Below are positions 26,195 through 36,900 of a stretch of DNA of 64,000 nt, piece after piece (position 1 is the first letter of the stretch; every line of letters begins with the position of its first letter). A program made the translations under genes and the position numbers. The DNA is from Halochromatium roseum (lineage in GTDB: Bacteria > Pseudomonadota > Gammaproteobacteria > Chromatiales > Chromatiaceae), in assembly GCF_016653315.1 (NCBI RefSeq), contig NZ_NHSH01000065.1, positions 62,001 through 126,000 of the forward strand. Reading direction: 5' to 3'. The notes under the pieces were generated by a model. The model saw only the letters and a program-made list of their open reading frames with translations, did no database searches and was not told where the DNA came from.

Positions 26195-26635
26195 TCAGGC
26201 CGTCTCCGCATCCCAGGGCTCGAAGCGGCGCCCATCGACATGAAAGGCAACGAAATCCCCGCGATGGGGTTCGCGATTCCAGAACAGCCCGATCACCAAG
26301 CTCAGCGGCTCACGGAAGTAGGTGCTGCCGCTCTCCTCCTCGCCGTCATAGAGCGGCGGTTCGAGCACCTCGAGCACCACGGCTGGGGTGCCATAGGCCG
26401 GTGCGAGCCGATTGCGCAGCCCGGGCTTCCAGCACACCAGTTCGCCGGGCTGGAACACATGGCTGATCTTGAGGCTGGCATAGCGCTCTAGGAGCACGCC
26501 GCCGAGATCACCATCAAGCTCGTGTAGCAGTTCATCGAGTGATTCCTCTTGCAGCAGACTGTGCGGGGCCTCTTCGTTAAGGCCGATGCGGTTGAGCAGT
26601 TCGCGGGAGGAGAGCGGGCGATCGGGGCGCGACAT
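26195..26635 (-). CDS. Conserved hypothetical protein, 146 aa
   Basis: No family recognised. The N-terminal half is helical and acidic (SLLQEESLDELLHELDGDL); the second half looks like a small beta domain (FQPGELVCWKPGLRNR, AVVLEVLEPPLYDG, FVAFHVDGRRFEPW), reminiscent of SH3-like or PUA-like barrels. It lies upstream of yqiA on the same strand with about 50 bp between them, so the two may be co-transcribed. No catalytic motif is apparent. Confidence 0.65.
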   Translation of the reverse strand: MSRPDRPLSSRELLNRIGLNEEAPHSLLQEESLDELLHELDGDLGGVLLERYASLKISHVFQPGELVCWKPGLRNRLAPAYGTPAVVLEVLEPPLYDGEEESGSTYFREPLSLVIGLFWNREPHRGDFVAFHVDGRRFEPWDAETA

Positions 26636-26777
26636 GGGTGCTACCTGGGTCAGTCGATGAAGACGCGATTAGACCTCAAGCATGCGACATTAGCTGTCCG
26701 ATCGTGCGCCCCCTCCCAATGTCGCGATCTGTTGTTGCGGCAGGACAGGCGGCGTGGCGGGTGTCGCCTCGGTGTCG

Positions 26778-27611
26778 CTAGCGCCCTTCCCGCGTCGGCC
26801 GATAGGCCCAAGCGAGCATCAATGCACCAGCGAGCAACATCGGCAGGGTCAGCAGTTGGCCCATGGTGAACCAATCGAAGGCGAGATAGCCGATGTGGGC
26901 ATCGGGTAGACGGACGAATTCGACGCTGAAGCGGAACAGCCCATAGAGCAGCAGGAACAGACCAGAGACCGCCATCACCGGCCGCGGCCGGCTGGAGAAC
27001 CACCAGAGCAGGATGAACAAGACCAGGCCCTCGAGACCGGCCTGGTAGAGCTGCGAGGCATGCATGGGCAGACTCCACTGGGCATCCAGCGGCAGGCCGA
27101 CGCAGACCTCGGGGAAGCGCTCGCAAGGCAGGCGCATGCCCCAGGGTAGATTGGTCGTATGGCCCCAAAGCTCGCCATTGATGAAGTTGCCGATGCGCCC
27201 CGTCAGCAGCCCGATCGGCACCAGCGGCGCGATGAAATCGCCAACCGCGAAAAAACGCATCCCCTGCTTGCGCGCAAACAGCCAGATCGCCACCATGACC
27301 CCGATGAGGCCGCCATGAAACGACATGCCGCCCTCCCAGACCTTGAGCAGGTTGAGCGGATTGGCCAAGATCTGATCGAAGCCGTAGAACAGCATGTAGC
27401 CGAGGCGGCCACCGGCGATGACGCCAATGACGCAGTAGAAGATCACATCGTCGACCATCTCAGCGCTCCAGACCGAGCCCGGCCGCGACGCTCGCCAGCG
27501 CCCGAGCAGCCAAGCAGAAGCAAAGCCGATCAGGTACATGAGCCCGTACCAATGGACCTTGATCGGTCCAAGGGCGAAGGCGACGGGGTCGATGTTTGGA
27601 TAGGTCAACAT
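26778..27611 (-). CDS. lgt: Prolipoprotein diacylglyceryl transferase
   Basis: Lgt transfers a diacylglyceryl group from phosphatidylglycerol to the lipobox Cys of prolipoproteins in the inner membrane. About seven hydrophobic helices are visible. Signature segments: [34 protein letters not shown] (the HGGL motif with the catalytic His), and [19 protein letters not shown] (the conserved GRxGNFxNxE segment). The C-terminal [16 protein letters not shown] region is also typical. The start at 27611 (MLTYPNID) matches homologues; the longer ORF start is not needed. Length (277 aa) is normal. Confidence 0.96.
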   Translation of the reverse strand: MLTYPNIDPVAFALGPIKVHWYGLMYLIGFASAWLLGRWRASRPGSVWSAEMVDDVIFYCVIGVIAGGRLGYMLFYGFDQILANPLNLLKVWEGGMSFHGGLIGVMVAIWLFARKQGMRFFAVGDFIAPLVPIGLLTGRIGNFINGELWGHTTNLPWGMRLPCERFPEVCVGLPLDAQWSLPMHASQLYQAGLEGLVLFILLWWFSSRPRPVMAVSGLFLLLYGLFRFSVEFVRLPDAHIGYLAFDWFTMGQLLTLPMLLAGALMLAWAYRPTREGR

Positions 27612-27836
27612 GGGCGCGGATAATATCACGGGCTTGCGGCAAGACGGTGACGCACAACAGCCTGACCGGAGCTGCCAAGGAGGGCTGACCTGGTCAAACG
27701 CTGATGGCTAGCAACCACCCTCAGATGATGCATCGCGCGAGAGATGCGCTCACCGAGGCTTGACCTCGCTCACGCGTTGCCACAGCGTTTCGCTCATCCT
27801 GATCGCTAGGACCATTCTGAACAGAGCCACCTTCTA

Positions 27837-29291
27837 ATGTTGGAATCCGACCTTCAAACCATCGCCGCCCACTTCTCTGCCTCAGCGCCCGCAGCCGACT
27901 ATTGGACCCTGCGCCTGGTCGATGAGACCGGCGAAGGCCTGTCGGTGCGCGATGATGTCGCCGAGCCGAGCCGGTTGTGGCGCTCGCGCGGCGCGATGAT
28001 CACGGTGGTCGCCGGCGCTGGCCTGGGCTATGCCGCCACCTCTGACCTGAGCCCAGCCGGGCTGGCGCAGGCGACCCAGCGCGCACGGGCTCTCGCCGCG
28101 CTGCATGCGCGCCTTGGGCTGTTCGCCGCGGATCTCTATCCGCGCACTGCGCTGAAGGCCCAGTACGCCGCCCAGGTCCGCGAGCCTTGGGCATCGCGCT
28201 CGCTGGAGGACAAGCTTGGGCTGCTGTTTGACGCCTGCCAGCAACTCGATCGCGATCCGCGCCTCGTCGAGCGCGCCGCCTGGCTCGGCCATCGCCGCGT
28301 GGAACAGCTCCTGATCAGCGCCGATGATGCCGAGATCAGCCAGCGTTGGGAGACGGTGCACAGCGGCCTCTCCGCCACCGCCCATGTCGACGGCCAGACC
28401 CAGACGCGGCGCGGCGGCGGCGCTGGCATGCCGCGCCAAGGCGGGCTCGAACGGCTGGCCGAGGCCGGATTCAGCAGCGCCGCCGAGCAGGTGGCCGAGG
28501 AGGCGATCGCGCTGGTCCTCGCGCCCGAGTGCCCCAGCGGCAAACGGGATCTGCTGTTGATGCCGAGCCAGATGGTGCTGCAGATCCATGAATCGATCGG
28601 CCATCCGCTGGAGCTTGACCGCATCCTCGGCGACGAGCGCAACTATGCCGGCTTGAGTTTCGTCACGCCGGAGATGTTTGGCCAGTATCGCTATGGCTCG
28701 CCATTGCTCAACGTGACCTTCGACCCCAGCCTGAGCAACGAGCTGGCCAGTTGCGTGGCCGATGACGAGGGCACGGCGGCCGAGCGCCAGTACCTGATCC
28801 GCGACGGCATCCTCGAGCGCCCGCTCGGCGGCGCCCTCTCGCAGGCACGCTCCGGGCTACCGGGCACCGCCAATGCCCGCGCCTGCGGTTGGGAGCGGCC
28901 ACCGATCGATCGCATGACCAACATCAACCTCGAGCCAGGCGCCGACACGGAGCGTCTGGAGACCATGATCAGCCGCGTCGAGCGCGGCATCCTGATGGAG
29001 ACCAACCGCTCTTGGTCGATCGACGACAGCCGCAACAAGTTCCAGTTCGGCTGCGAGCTGGGCCGGCTGATCGAGGACGGCGAGCTCAAGGGTCTGGTGC
29101 GCAACCCCGGTTATCGCGGCGTCTCCGCCCACTTCTGGCGCAGCCTCGATGCGGTCGGCGGCCCCGAGACCGTCGAGGTCGGCGGCGTGCGCAACTGCGG
29201 CAAGGGCGAGCCGAACCAATCGGTCTATGTCGGCCATGCCTCACCGCCCTGCCTGTTCCGTGATGTTGAGGTGTTTGGAGGTGGGCTATGA
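27837..29291 (+). CDS. TldD-like metalloprotease subunit
   Basis: A 484-residue TldD-family protein. The zinc-binding motif HESIGH is at residues 251-256, with the downstream ligand region around SCVADDEGTAAERQYLI. It differs from the canonical enterobacterial TldD (HEAVGH) and has a shifted insertion pattern, so this may be a divergent paralogue. TldD forms a heterodimer with TldE/PmbA that opens and trims unfolded peptides, including RiPP precursors such as microcin B17. The stop overlaps the TldE-like start by four bases (ATGA), so the subunits are coupled. It is divergent from lgt. Confidence 0.88.
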   Translation: MLESDLQTIAAHFSASAPAADYWTLRLVDETGEGLSVRDDVAEPSRLWRSRGAMITVVAGAGLGYAATSDLSPAGLAQATQRARALAALHARLGLFAADLYPRTALKAQYAAQVREPWASRSLEDKLGLLFDACQQLDRDPRLVERAAWLGHRRVEQLLISADDAEISQRWETVHSGLSATAHVDGQTQTRRGGGAGMPRQGGLERLAEAGFSSAAEQVAEEAIALVLAPECPSGKRDLLLMPSQMVLQIHESIGHPLELDRILGDERNYAGLSFVTPEMFGQYRYGSPLLNVTFDPSLSNELASCVADDEGTAAERQYLIRDGILERPLGGALSQARSGLPGTANARACGWERPPIDRMTNINLEPGADTERLETMISRVERGILMETNRSWSIDDSRNKFQFGCELGRLIEDGELKGLVRNPGYRGVSAHFWRSLDAVGGPETVEVGGVRNCGKGEPNQSVYVGHASPPCLFRDVEVFGGGL

Positions 29292-30685
29292 CGCTGGCGA
29301 CGACCTTGGCGACCAACGCGGCGACAGCGCCTGAGGCGAACCCGGCAAAGACGGCGCACATGCCCCTGCAAGCAGAGCCCTTCTTCGCCCTCGCCGAACG
29401 GGTCTTCAGCCAGCTCCAGGGCGACGAGCAGCTGTTCCTCGGTCTCGATGGCGAAGGCTCGGACTTCGTGCGGCTCAATCGCAATCGGGTGCGACAGGCC
29501 GGCGCGGTGCAGACCCAGCAGCTCGGGCTGACGCTGGTCGATGGCGAGCGTCAGATCGAGGGCAGCTGCGACCTCAGTGGCGATGCGGAGGCGGATCGGT
29601 CACTCGCCCTCGCGCTGCTGCAACAACTGCGCGAGCGCATCCCGCATCTGCCCGCCGATCCCTACCTGAATCTGGATCAGACACCGAGCCACTCCCATCG
29701 CGCGCTCGAGGCCGAGCTGCCAGCCGCCGCCGAGGCGATCAGCACACTGACCGCGCAGGCCGAGGGCCTGGACCTGGTCGGCATCTATGCCGCCGGCGAG
29801 ATCGCCAGCGGACTCGCCAGCTCGATCGGGCATCGCCACTGGCATCAGAGCCGCAGCTTCAATCTCGATTGGAGTGTCTATCTGGACGGCGACAAGGCGG
29901 TCAAGGACAGCTACAGCGGCCTCGACTGGCAGCCCAGCGCGGTGCGCGCGCGGCTTGAGCGCCAGCGCGAGCGGCTCGCGGTGATGGCGCAACCAAGCAG
30001 GCAGATCAAGCCGGGTCAGTATCGGGCCTTCTTGGCCCCGGCAGCGATGGAAGAACTGCTCAACCTGCTCGCCTGGGGCGGTTTCGGCCTGCGCGATCAT
30101 CGCACCCAGCAGACGCCACTGCTTCGCCTCGCCAAGGGCGAGCTGCGCCTGAGCCCGCTGTTCAGCCTCAGCGAGGATCACCGGCGCGGCCTCGCGCCCG
30201 GCTTCACCGCCGAGGGCTTCCTCAAGCCAGAGCAGGTGCCACTGATCGAGCAGGGGCGCTTTGGCCAGTGTCTCGCCGATGCCCGCTCGGCCAAGGAGTA
30301 TGGCGAAGCGGTCAACGCCGCCGCCGAATCCCCAGAATCAGTCGTGCTCGCCGCCGGCACCTTGCCCAGCGATCAGGCTCTGAGCGCGCTCGACACCGGG
30401 CTCTATCTCGGCAACCTCTGGTACAGCAACTGGTCCGATCGCAACGCCTGCCGGGTCACCGGCATGACCCGCTTCGGCAGCTTCTGGGTCGAACAGGGCG
30501 AGCTGATCGCCCCGCTCGCGGTGATGCGCTTTGACGACAGCCTCTACCGCCTATTCGGCGATCAGCTCGAGGCGCTCACCGGCGAACGCGAGCTGCGGCT
30601 CTCCGCCGAGACCTATGATGGCCGCTCCACCGCCAGCGCCCTGCTGCCTGGCGCCTTGGTCAGTAACCTGAATCTGACGCTGTGA
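29288..30685 (+). CDS. TldE/PmbA-like partner subunit
   Basis: A 465-residue partner of the upstream TldD-like protein, sharing the PmbA fold pattern without a zinc motif. Typical segments are LFLGLDGEGSDFVRLNRNRV, GIYAAGEIASGLASSIG, the GFGLRDHRTQQTPLLRL stretch and LYLGNLWYSNWSDRNACRVT. The family's TldE subunit supports the active site contributed by TldD. Overlapping start and stop (ATGA) imply equimolar synthesis. The start might be internal to the first Ala/Thr-rich residues, but the overlap argues for 29288. Confidence 0.88.
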   Translation: MTLATTLATNAATAPEANPAKTAHMPLQAEPFFALAERVFSQLQGDEQLFLGLDGEGSDFVRLNRNRVRQAGAVQTQQLGLTLVDGERQIEGSCDLSGDAEADRSLALALLQQLRERIPHLPADPYLNLDQTPSHSHRALEAELPAAAEAISTLTAQAEGLDLVGIYAAGEIASGLASSIGHRHWHQSRSFNLDWSVYLDGDKAVKDSYSGLDWQPSAVRARLERQRERLAVMAQPSRQIKPGQYRAFLAPAAMEELLNLLAWGGFGLRDHRTQQTPLLRLAKGELRLSPLFSLSEDHRRGLAPGFTAEGFLKPEQVPLIEQGRFGQCLADARSAKEYGEAVNAAAESPESVVLAAGTLPSDQALSALDTGLYLGNLWYSNWSDRNACRVTGMTRFGSFWVEQGELIAPLAVMRFDDSLYRLFGDQLEALTGERELRLSAETYDGRSTASALLPGALVSNLNLTL

Positions 30686-30711
30686 GGGGGCGTTTCAGCT
30701 AGACTTCCCAC

Positions 30712-31746
30712 ATGCGCCACCCCATCGACCCCAAGATCGACTGTGTCTTCAAGGCCCTGCTTGGTGCCGAGTCCAACCGCGCGCTACTGATCCACTTCCT
30801 CAACGCCATGCTCGGAGCAGAGCTGCCGGCACCGATCAGCAGTGTCGAGATCCTCAACCCCTACAACGAGCGCGAATTCCTCGACGACAAGCTCAGCATC
30901 GTCGACGTCAAGGCCCGCGATGACCACGACGACCTGTACCAGATCGAGATCCAACTGCTCAGCTACCGCGACCTGCCCGCGCGCATCAGCTATGGCTGGG
31001 CCGACCTCTACAGCTCACAGCTCAGCAGCGGTCAGCCTTACAGCAGGCTCAAGCCCACCTACGCCATCTGGCTCCTCGCCGAAGACCTGTTCCCGGAGCG
31101 CGACGGCTACCTGCACGACTTCCGCCTCCGCGATACCGAAGGCCAAAGCCTGGTCGAGCACGGCGGCATCTGGCTCTTGGAGCTGAACAAATTCGATACC
31201 GACTTGGTCAACACCGAGCAAGAGCGTTGGCTCAAATTCTTCAAAGAAGGCGAAGACCTCGACAGCGAAGCGCTCCCCCTTTGGATGCAGACCCCGGAGA
31301 TGAAGCAAGCCATGAGCACCTTAGAAGCCTTTTCTGAGAAAGACCGCGCTTACCACGCCTATCAAGCGCGGCAGAACTACCTGCGCCAGCAGATGAGCAT
31401 CCAGCAAGAGCTCGACGATCGTCGCGCTGAGGTCGAGCAAGCAAAGCGCGAAGCAGAGCAAGCCCAGCAGGCAACGGAGCAAGCCCAGCAGGCAACGGAG
31501 CACGCCAAGCGAGAAGCGGAGCAAGCAAATCGAGCAATGGAGCAAGCAAATCGAGCAATGGAGCAAGCAAACCGAGCAATGGAGCAAGCAAATCGAGCAA
31601 TGGAGCAAGAGCGCAAGAGTGCTGAGCAGGCGCGTATGGCTCTTGAGCAAGAGCGCGCGGACAAAGCACAAGAGCGCGCGGCCAAGGAAGCCGCTCTGGC
31701 CGAACTCGAGCGTCTCAAGGCACAACTGCGTGGCGCAGCGGATTAA
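30712..31746 (+). CDS. Rpn-family nuclease/transposase-like protein with repetitive coiled coil
   Basis: A 344-residue PD-(D/E)XK nuclease of the Rpn/PDDEXK_2 (recombination-promoting nuclease) class: RHPIDPKIDCVFKALLG start, then IVDVKARDDHDDLYQIEIQ, giving the D...ExQ catalytic pattern, and the RISYGWADLYSSQL segment. From about residue 215 to the end the protein is a highly charged coiled coil. Part of it is encoded by four tandem 21-bp units (31519-31602, unit start GAGCAAGCAAATCGAGCAAT), giving EQANRAM repeats. Such repeats are prone to copy-number change. Related proteins promote recA-independent recombination. Confidence 0.88.
   Translation: MRHPIDPKIDCVFKALLGAESNRALLIHFLNAMLGAELPAPISSVEILNPYNEREFLDDKLSIVDVKARDDHDDLYQIEIQLLSYRDLPARISYGWADLYSSQLSSGQPYSRLKPTYAIWLLAEDLFPERDGYLHDFRLRDTEGQSLVEHGGIWLLELNKFDTDLVNTEQERWLKFFKEGEDLDSEALPLWMQTPEMKQAMSTLEAFSEKDRAYHAYQARQNYLRQQMSIQQELDDRRAEVEQAKREAEQAQQATEQAQQATEHAKREAEQANRAMEQANRAMEQANRAMEQANRAMEQERKSAEQARMALEQERADKAQERAAKEAALAELERLKAQLRGAAD
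31519..31602 (+). repeat. Four 21-bp tandem repeats inside the Rpn-type gene
   Basis: Units at 31519, 31540, 31561 and 31582, in frame, coding EQANRAM four times in the coiled-coil tail. The third unit differs by one base (AACCGAG). Confidence 0.95.
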
Positions 31747-31781
31747 CCCGCATCAAAACCCTACATACCTCCCATGCCTGC

Positions 31782-32387
31782 TCAAAGCGATCCTTGGCGC
31801 AAGCGCTCAAGATCCTCGACGCTATTGATGTTAACGAAACAGTTCGGCCGGTCGGTAAATGCTGCAATCGCGGTTCGGTGCTGCGCATACCAGCGCTCAA
31901 CCTTGCGCTCGCCGCTGGCCAAAAAGGCCTCTAGGCTCGGCGCTAGGGCCTGAGGGATCAGCGCATAGACCGGCTGCAGACGTGTTCCGTCCGAGGCAAC
32001 CGCTAGCTCCGCCGTTTGCTCGATCAACGCCATGCAGAGACGCGGGACCAGGTCTGGGGCGAGATACGGGCCATCGCAGGGAACGGTGATGATCCAGGGC
32101 GTCTGCACCGCTGCGAGCGCGGCGGCGACACCGGCCAGCGGTCCCTGGAAGTCAGCCATGGCATCGGCAATCACTGGGTAGCCATAGCTGGCGTAGCGTT
32201 CATGGCTGCGGTTGGCATTGATCATCAGCGTCTGCACTTGCGGGCGCAGACCTTCGATGATCCAGGCCAGCAGCGGCTGACCCGCGAACTCCACCAGCCC
32301 CTTGTCTTCACCACCCATCCGGCGCGCTTTACCGCCAGCCAAGACGACACCGGTGATGTTGTGCGGGTTGGGCGCTTCGGTTGGCAA
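31782..32387 (-). CDS. mobA: Molybdenum cofactor guanylyltransferase
   Basis: MobA attaches GMP to molybdopterin to form the MGD cofactor of DMSO-reductase-type enzymes. The nucleotide-binding signature VVLAGGKARRMGGEDKGLV is at the N-terminus, followed by SHERYASYGYPVIADA and the TVPCDGPYL Mg-binding segment. The 201-residue length is typical. It is convergent with the Rpn-type gene. It implies molybdoenzymes of the MGD class elsewhere in the genome. No mobB or moe genes are in the window. Confidence 0.93.
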   Translation of the reverse strand: MPTEAPNPHNITGVVLAGGKARRMGGEDKGLVEFAGQPLLAWIIEGLRPQVQTLMINANRSHERYASYGYPVIADAMADFQGPLAGVAAALAAVQTPWIITVPCDGPYLAPDLVPRLCMALIEQTAELAVASDGTRLQPVYALIPQALAPSLEAFLASGERKVERWYAQHRTAIAAFTDRPNCFVNINSVEDLERLRQGSL

Positions 32388-32910
32388 GGGGGCTGCTTCT
32401 GATGACTGAGGAGCTATTGCTTTTCTCGTCCCTACGCTAGCAGATACACCCCAGTCGTTCTACCCAGGGCGCAACGGGCCGGCGAGCCATGGCGAAACCA
32501 TGCAGGCTGATCAACCGCGGCTTGAGAGTGGAATGTGTATCGAGCTACTCGGCAATCGCCTGGTGATGCGTAGATCCGACTGTCATGCCCATTCAGGGTG
32601 AAGATCATCGCCATCGTTGATCGCCGAGCGCGTCAAATGGACCCGAAATAAGCGCTGCGATTCCAAGCGATCACCAACTCAGCAGAGGATCGCGGTGATA
32701 CCGCTTGTAAGCTGAATGGTCGTTATTATCGCCCAGGCGGCACCTAGTCGGCACCTAGTCGGCACCTAGTCGTTGCTCAGTCGTCGCTCATGCAATTTGC
32801 AGCAGTTTTTCAATGGATGAGCTACGCTTGCTAAAAGAGGCTCAATCATCGAATGCGGGGGAAAGGCCTTTCGGGTCATTCCCTAACTGTGTGGCGAGGA
32901 TGATGCTGCG
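32388..32910. other. Intergenic region with short direct repeats
   Basis: About 520 bp without a supported gene. An 11-bp unit (CGGCACCTAGT) repeats three times at 32738-32770, followed by two looser CAGTCGT/GCTCA copies. A possible start-proximal purine stretch precedes the next gene. Function unknown. Confidence 0.4.
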
Positions 32911-33807
32911 ATGAACGAATCGGGGCGACTGACGCGGGTGCCATTCGGCCAACGCGAGGCGGATGGACAACTGATCGATGTGCATGATGCCGCGCGCGGT
33001 GCGCATTGTGGCTGCCGTTGCCCATCCTGTGCAATGCCGCTCATTGCCCGTCAGGGCGACGAAAAGGTTTGGCATTTCGCCCATCACACACAGGGCGATG
33101 AAGCCATTGCGGAGCAGGCCTGTACCTATTCATTCTTTGTGTCAGTGCGGCTGATGGCCCGGCAACTGCTCGCAGCCGGTCAAACGCTTGCGCTTCCGGC
33201 GGCCGTCGGACAAGTCTCTTTCGAAGTCCCTGAGCTGGGTATTCGACGCGAGCGTTCCTATCCCATCACCGCCGGCGCCCTGGTGGTCTTGAACGACGTC
33301 GAGATCGATGCGTGCTACCAAGGCGTGACGGTGGACCTGAGCGGTCGCGTGCGCGATGCCGAGCTGCTGGTCGTGTTCAGCCATCCGGAACGCGCTGTGG
33401 CAGACGCCGTACAGGCCCTGAGCGGCGACCGCCTTGGCGTACTTGCGCTGGACCTGCGTCCGTTGGCGGCCGACTTCGCGACGGCACGTGCCCGTCAATT
33501 GAGTTATCGCGATCTGCTGAGCCGTTTCCTGGCGCAGGAGACGGCCTCACGCTACTGGCTGTTCCATCCGCGTGAGGCGCGGATGCGCACGCGGGCGATG
33601 GCGGAGTTGGAGGCGGAGATTGCCGCGGAACGCTGGGCGCGGGCGCGGCCGGTGGATTGCCACTGCCTGTTCTGCGGCACGCGCTGGAGGGAGCCGGCGG
33701 GCGTGGCGCATACCTGCCGGCGCTGTCAAACGCATCTGGGAATCCGGGTCAGCGCAGTCAGCGCGAGCAGTACAGGCGGCGCACCACCACCGCTGGTGTT
33801 GCGTTGA
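32911..33807 (+). CDS. CoiA-like protein with zinc-binding Cys clusters
   Basis: A 298-residue protein with the CoiA-like competence-protein opening: a CGCRCPSCAMPLIARQGD cluster of four Cys and the WHFAHH motif that defines the family N-terminus. The C-terminus has a second set of paired Cys (CHCLFCGTRWRE and HTCRRCQTHLG), suggesting another zinc ribbon. CoiA aids transformation in Gram-positive bacteria, while the role of proteobacterial relatives is unclear; a nuclease-like middle domain is plausible but its motif is not evident. It stands alone between repeats and a giant membrane gene. Confidence 0.75.
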   Translation: MNESGRLTRVPFGQREADGQLIDVHDAARGAHCGCRCPSCAMPLIARQGDEKVWHFAHHTQGDEAIAEQACTYSFFVSVRLMARQLLAAGQTLALPAAVGQVSFEVPELGIRRERSYPITAGALVVLNDVEIDACYQGVTVDLSGRVRDAELLVVFSHPERAVADAVQALSGDRLGVLALDLRPLAADFATARARQLSYRDLLSRFLAQETASRYWLFHPREARMRTRAMAELEAEIAAERWARARPVDCHCLFCGTRWREPAGVAHTCRRCQTHLGIRVSAVSASSTGGAPPPLVLR

Positions 33808-33963
33808 GTGTTGCGTTGAGTGACGCCTTGACTCGGGGCGAGCGTTCGAGAGCACTCGCACAGGACTCCACTCCGTCAAGAGTGCTAACGCGAGGAGAGA
33901 CTGCTTGGGGAGTGCAGTGCTGCAATCGGACCGCTGACGGCGGTGCTGATTGACACCGGAGGA

Positions 33964-36900
33964 TCAGTCCGCACTCCCTGGCAGCACAATCTTGATACCG
34001 CGCAGATCAGCACCGGCGCGACCAGCAAACAACCTCAGATCTTCGTTGATCATGGCCCAGCAGCGCGGCCCAATACGCTCGGGCATGCCGCTGAGTTCGG
34101 CATCAAAGCACAGCTTGCGGCCATCGAAAGCAATGCGAATGCCGAGCATCACCGGGTCCGGGTCAGCGCTTCCGCCGCATACGGACTCCGCCGTGGCCGC
34201 ATAGCGCGCCTGGGTCGGAACCAAGCTGTTGCTTGGGTCCTGCGTCGGCGGCTGATCACTGCGCTCACCAACCATGCCCAGCCCGCTTCTTGCCTGCGGA
34301 TGGATGGCGACGCTGATCTCGACCAGCTCGGTGGCAAGCCGCGGGAGATTGGTCTCGATCCGGGTCAGGGTGCAATCCGGATTGCGACAACGCTCGCGCA
34401 GCGCGAACGAGAACTCACGGTCGACGAAGATGCCGATCGCTTGCTCAACCTCCTCAAGCTGGCGCTGGCACCGACGCAGCCGCCGCGGATGGGGTTTGTC
34501 GTCGCGCAACTGCTGGCGAATCACCTTGCGCAGTCGATCGAAGCCTTTCGGCAAGGTCCCGCTATGAAAGCCTCGGCACATGAGCCCGCGCATGCTCTCA
34601 CCATGGGCACCCACGCTAGCGGGCTCGATCGGTGCTCCTAGAGCCGGCTCGGCATCGAGATCGAGTGCTCGCAGGCGCTCACGATGATTGGCCTCATAGA
34701 GCTTCCAGTTCTCCTTCAGCTCCCAGACCAAGAAGCCAAACAATCCAGGCAGCAGCACGATGGTGAGCGTCACAAACGGATAGGCCACGACCTTCGGCAA
34801 GACCGATTGGGTGATCTCGACAAACGCCGTGGTAATCGCCGGCAGGAAAGGCAACAGGAGCTTGTGTCCGATGGTCACGATTGGGAAGTGTTTGACCGGG
34901 TTGACCTGCGGCTCCACCAGCACGGTGACATAGAACTGGATCAGGGATTCTGAAAAGCGCCAGAGCGGGGCCAAGAGTGCCTTCAACGCCAGGCTGCTCC
35001 AACGCTCGCTCAAATGATGGGTCAAGCCCTCATCGACGCGATGTAACAGTTGCGAAAAGCGGCGCGTGATCTCCTTGAAGAAGAACAACAGCTGCTGGAT
35101 CAGGCCGATGAACAGGGCCTGATTGAGCCGCTGCAGATAGACCCCGACGCGCGTACTCAGGTTGTCAAGGAAACGACGACCGGCTGGCGTATTGCGCGCC
35201 AAGGTACCGAGCGCAAAGGCGAGTCCGAACAGCCAGAAGCCGGGCTCGATCGGCACCTCGTCGACCAGCACCGCCAGCGCGATGATCGGCGCTAATGGCA
35301 GCGCACCGATCAACAACGGCTGAATCAGGTTACGGCCGAGGCCGCGCATCATCGGCGTACTCAAGAGCCCGGCGATGGGCCACCAATGCAATAGATCACG
35401 CGGACCATCCCAGACCAGAAAACGCAGGATGCGCCAACCACCCAGGGTGACCGATTGAGCAATGTGGCGGCCAATCCCAGTGTAGGCGAACAGATTGATC
35501 AGGCTTCCGCTGAGCACGACCGAGGTGATCTCGGTGAAATGAAAGCTCTTGTCCACAAATGGGATGAGTGCAATCAGCAGGTCCAGACTCTTGAGCACCA
35601 GAAAGGAGCCACCATACGGCAGCAACAGGTAACGCAAGATGTCTCGCCCCATCGGCGTGCCGAACAGCGGCGCGCCAAGCTGCTGCAAGCCCTTGATATA
35701 GAGCTCGCCGGGGCGGTAGACGCCAGGCAGGGCGCGCTCTGCGGTCCGGTCGAAGCGCCGCAGCCGATCACCGCGGAAGAATTCGCTCCAGGTCGGGTCG
35801 GGTAGGCGCAGAATATTACGCGCGACGATATCGCGTGCATCGGTGAACTTGAGATGCCGGCGATGTTTGATCACATCGAGCAGCTCTAACCTCATCTTTT
35901 GCGCGGCAACGATCTCGCGGTGATTGCGTGGAACGAAATCGGCCTCTTGCATCGCTTGCTCGATGCGCGGCATCAGCTCGGTATCGAGCCGATCCGTGAT
36001 CAATCGGTTGAGCCCACGTAACAGCGTCGAGAAGCGCTCCAGCTCAGCCATCGGCCAAGGCAGCTCTTCGAGCCGAGCGCGGCTGGTCTCGAGCGCGCGC
36101 AAGGCCTTGAGCAGGGGCTGAAACGGCAACTGCTCTCGGATCGGCACACGACCGAGCTGCATCAGCCAGCGCCCGAGCCGGAGCCGATAGTAGTCGGTTG
36201 GGCCTTGGAGCATGAGCTGCTCGAGGCAGCCGAGCAGGCCCTGCGCGGCCGGTGAGCCGAAGCGCGCCCGATCATCGCCGGCAAGCCGATGCACCAGCGC
36301 GTAAAGCTCTGCGCGAACGCTGTTCGACACCGCCCAGCGCTCGGCCAAGCCATCGGCCAAGAGTGACTCCACCAAGGCCTCGCGCTTGGTGATAGCCTGC
36401 TCAAGCGCCGCCGGCAGTTCGCCAACCTCGGGGACTAAACGCAACGCCAATCGCCTCGACGCCGCCAACCGGCGCAGTGCCAGGGCAAGATAGCCACTGC
36501 GCTGAGCACGAACCGCGGCGGCCACGGCCTGCTCGAACAAGACGATGCCGCAGTGCAGGACCGCATGATCCGAGCGGCGGACATCCGTGACCAGAGGCTT
36601 GTTCCGAAACAACCGCCACGGCAGGACCGGAGGCATCCAACGCAGCGCACCGAGCAACCGCGTGCGCCAGATCCCCAGCTGATCGCCAAAACGCTCGACC
36701 CAATCTGGCTGCAGATCCAGCCGTGTCCCTCGCGCGAAGGCATCCAGCAGCCGTTGCTCGAGCGCTGGGTCAACCCCACCGGCGCACCCCGAGGCTTCCA
36801 CTGAGGCATCCACTGAGGCCTCCACCGAGTCGCAACGGCATGCAGGCGGCTCAGCCGCCACATCAGCGGGATCGATAGCATCCAGCGGCGAGTCTTGCGT

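Noticed and set aside
31519-31602. 21-bp repeats as a CRISPR array
   Set aside because: No spacers; the units are contiguous and in frame in a coiled-coil gene.
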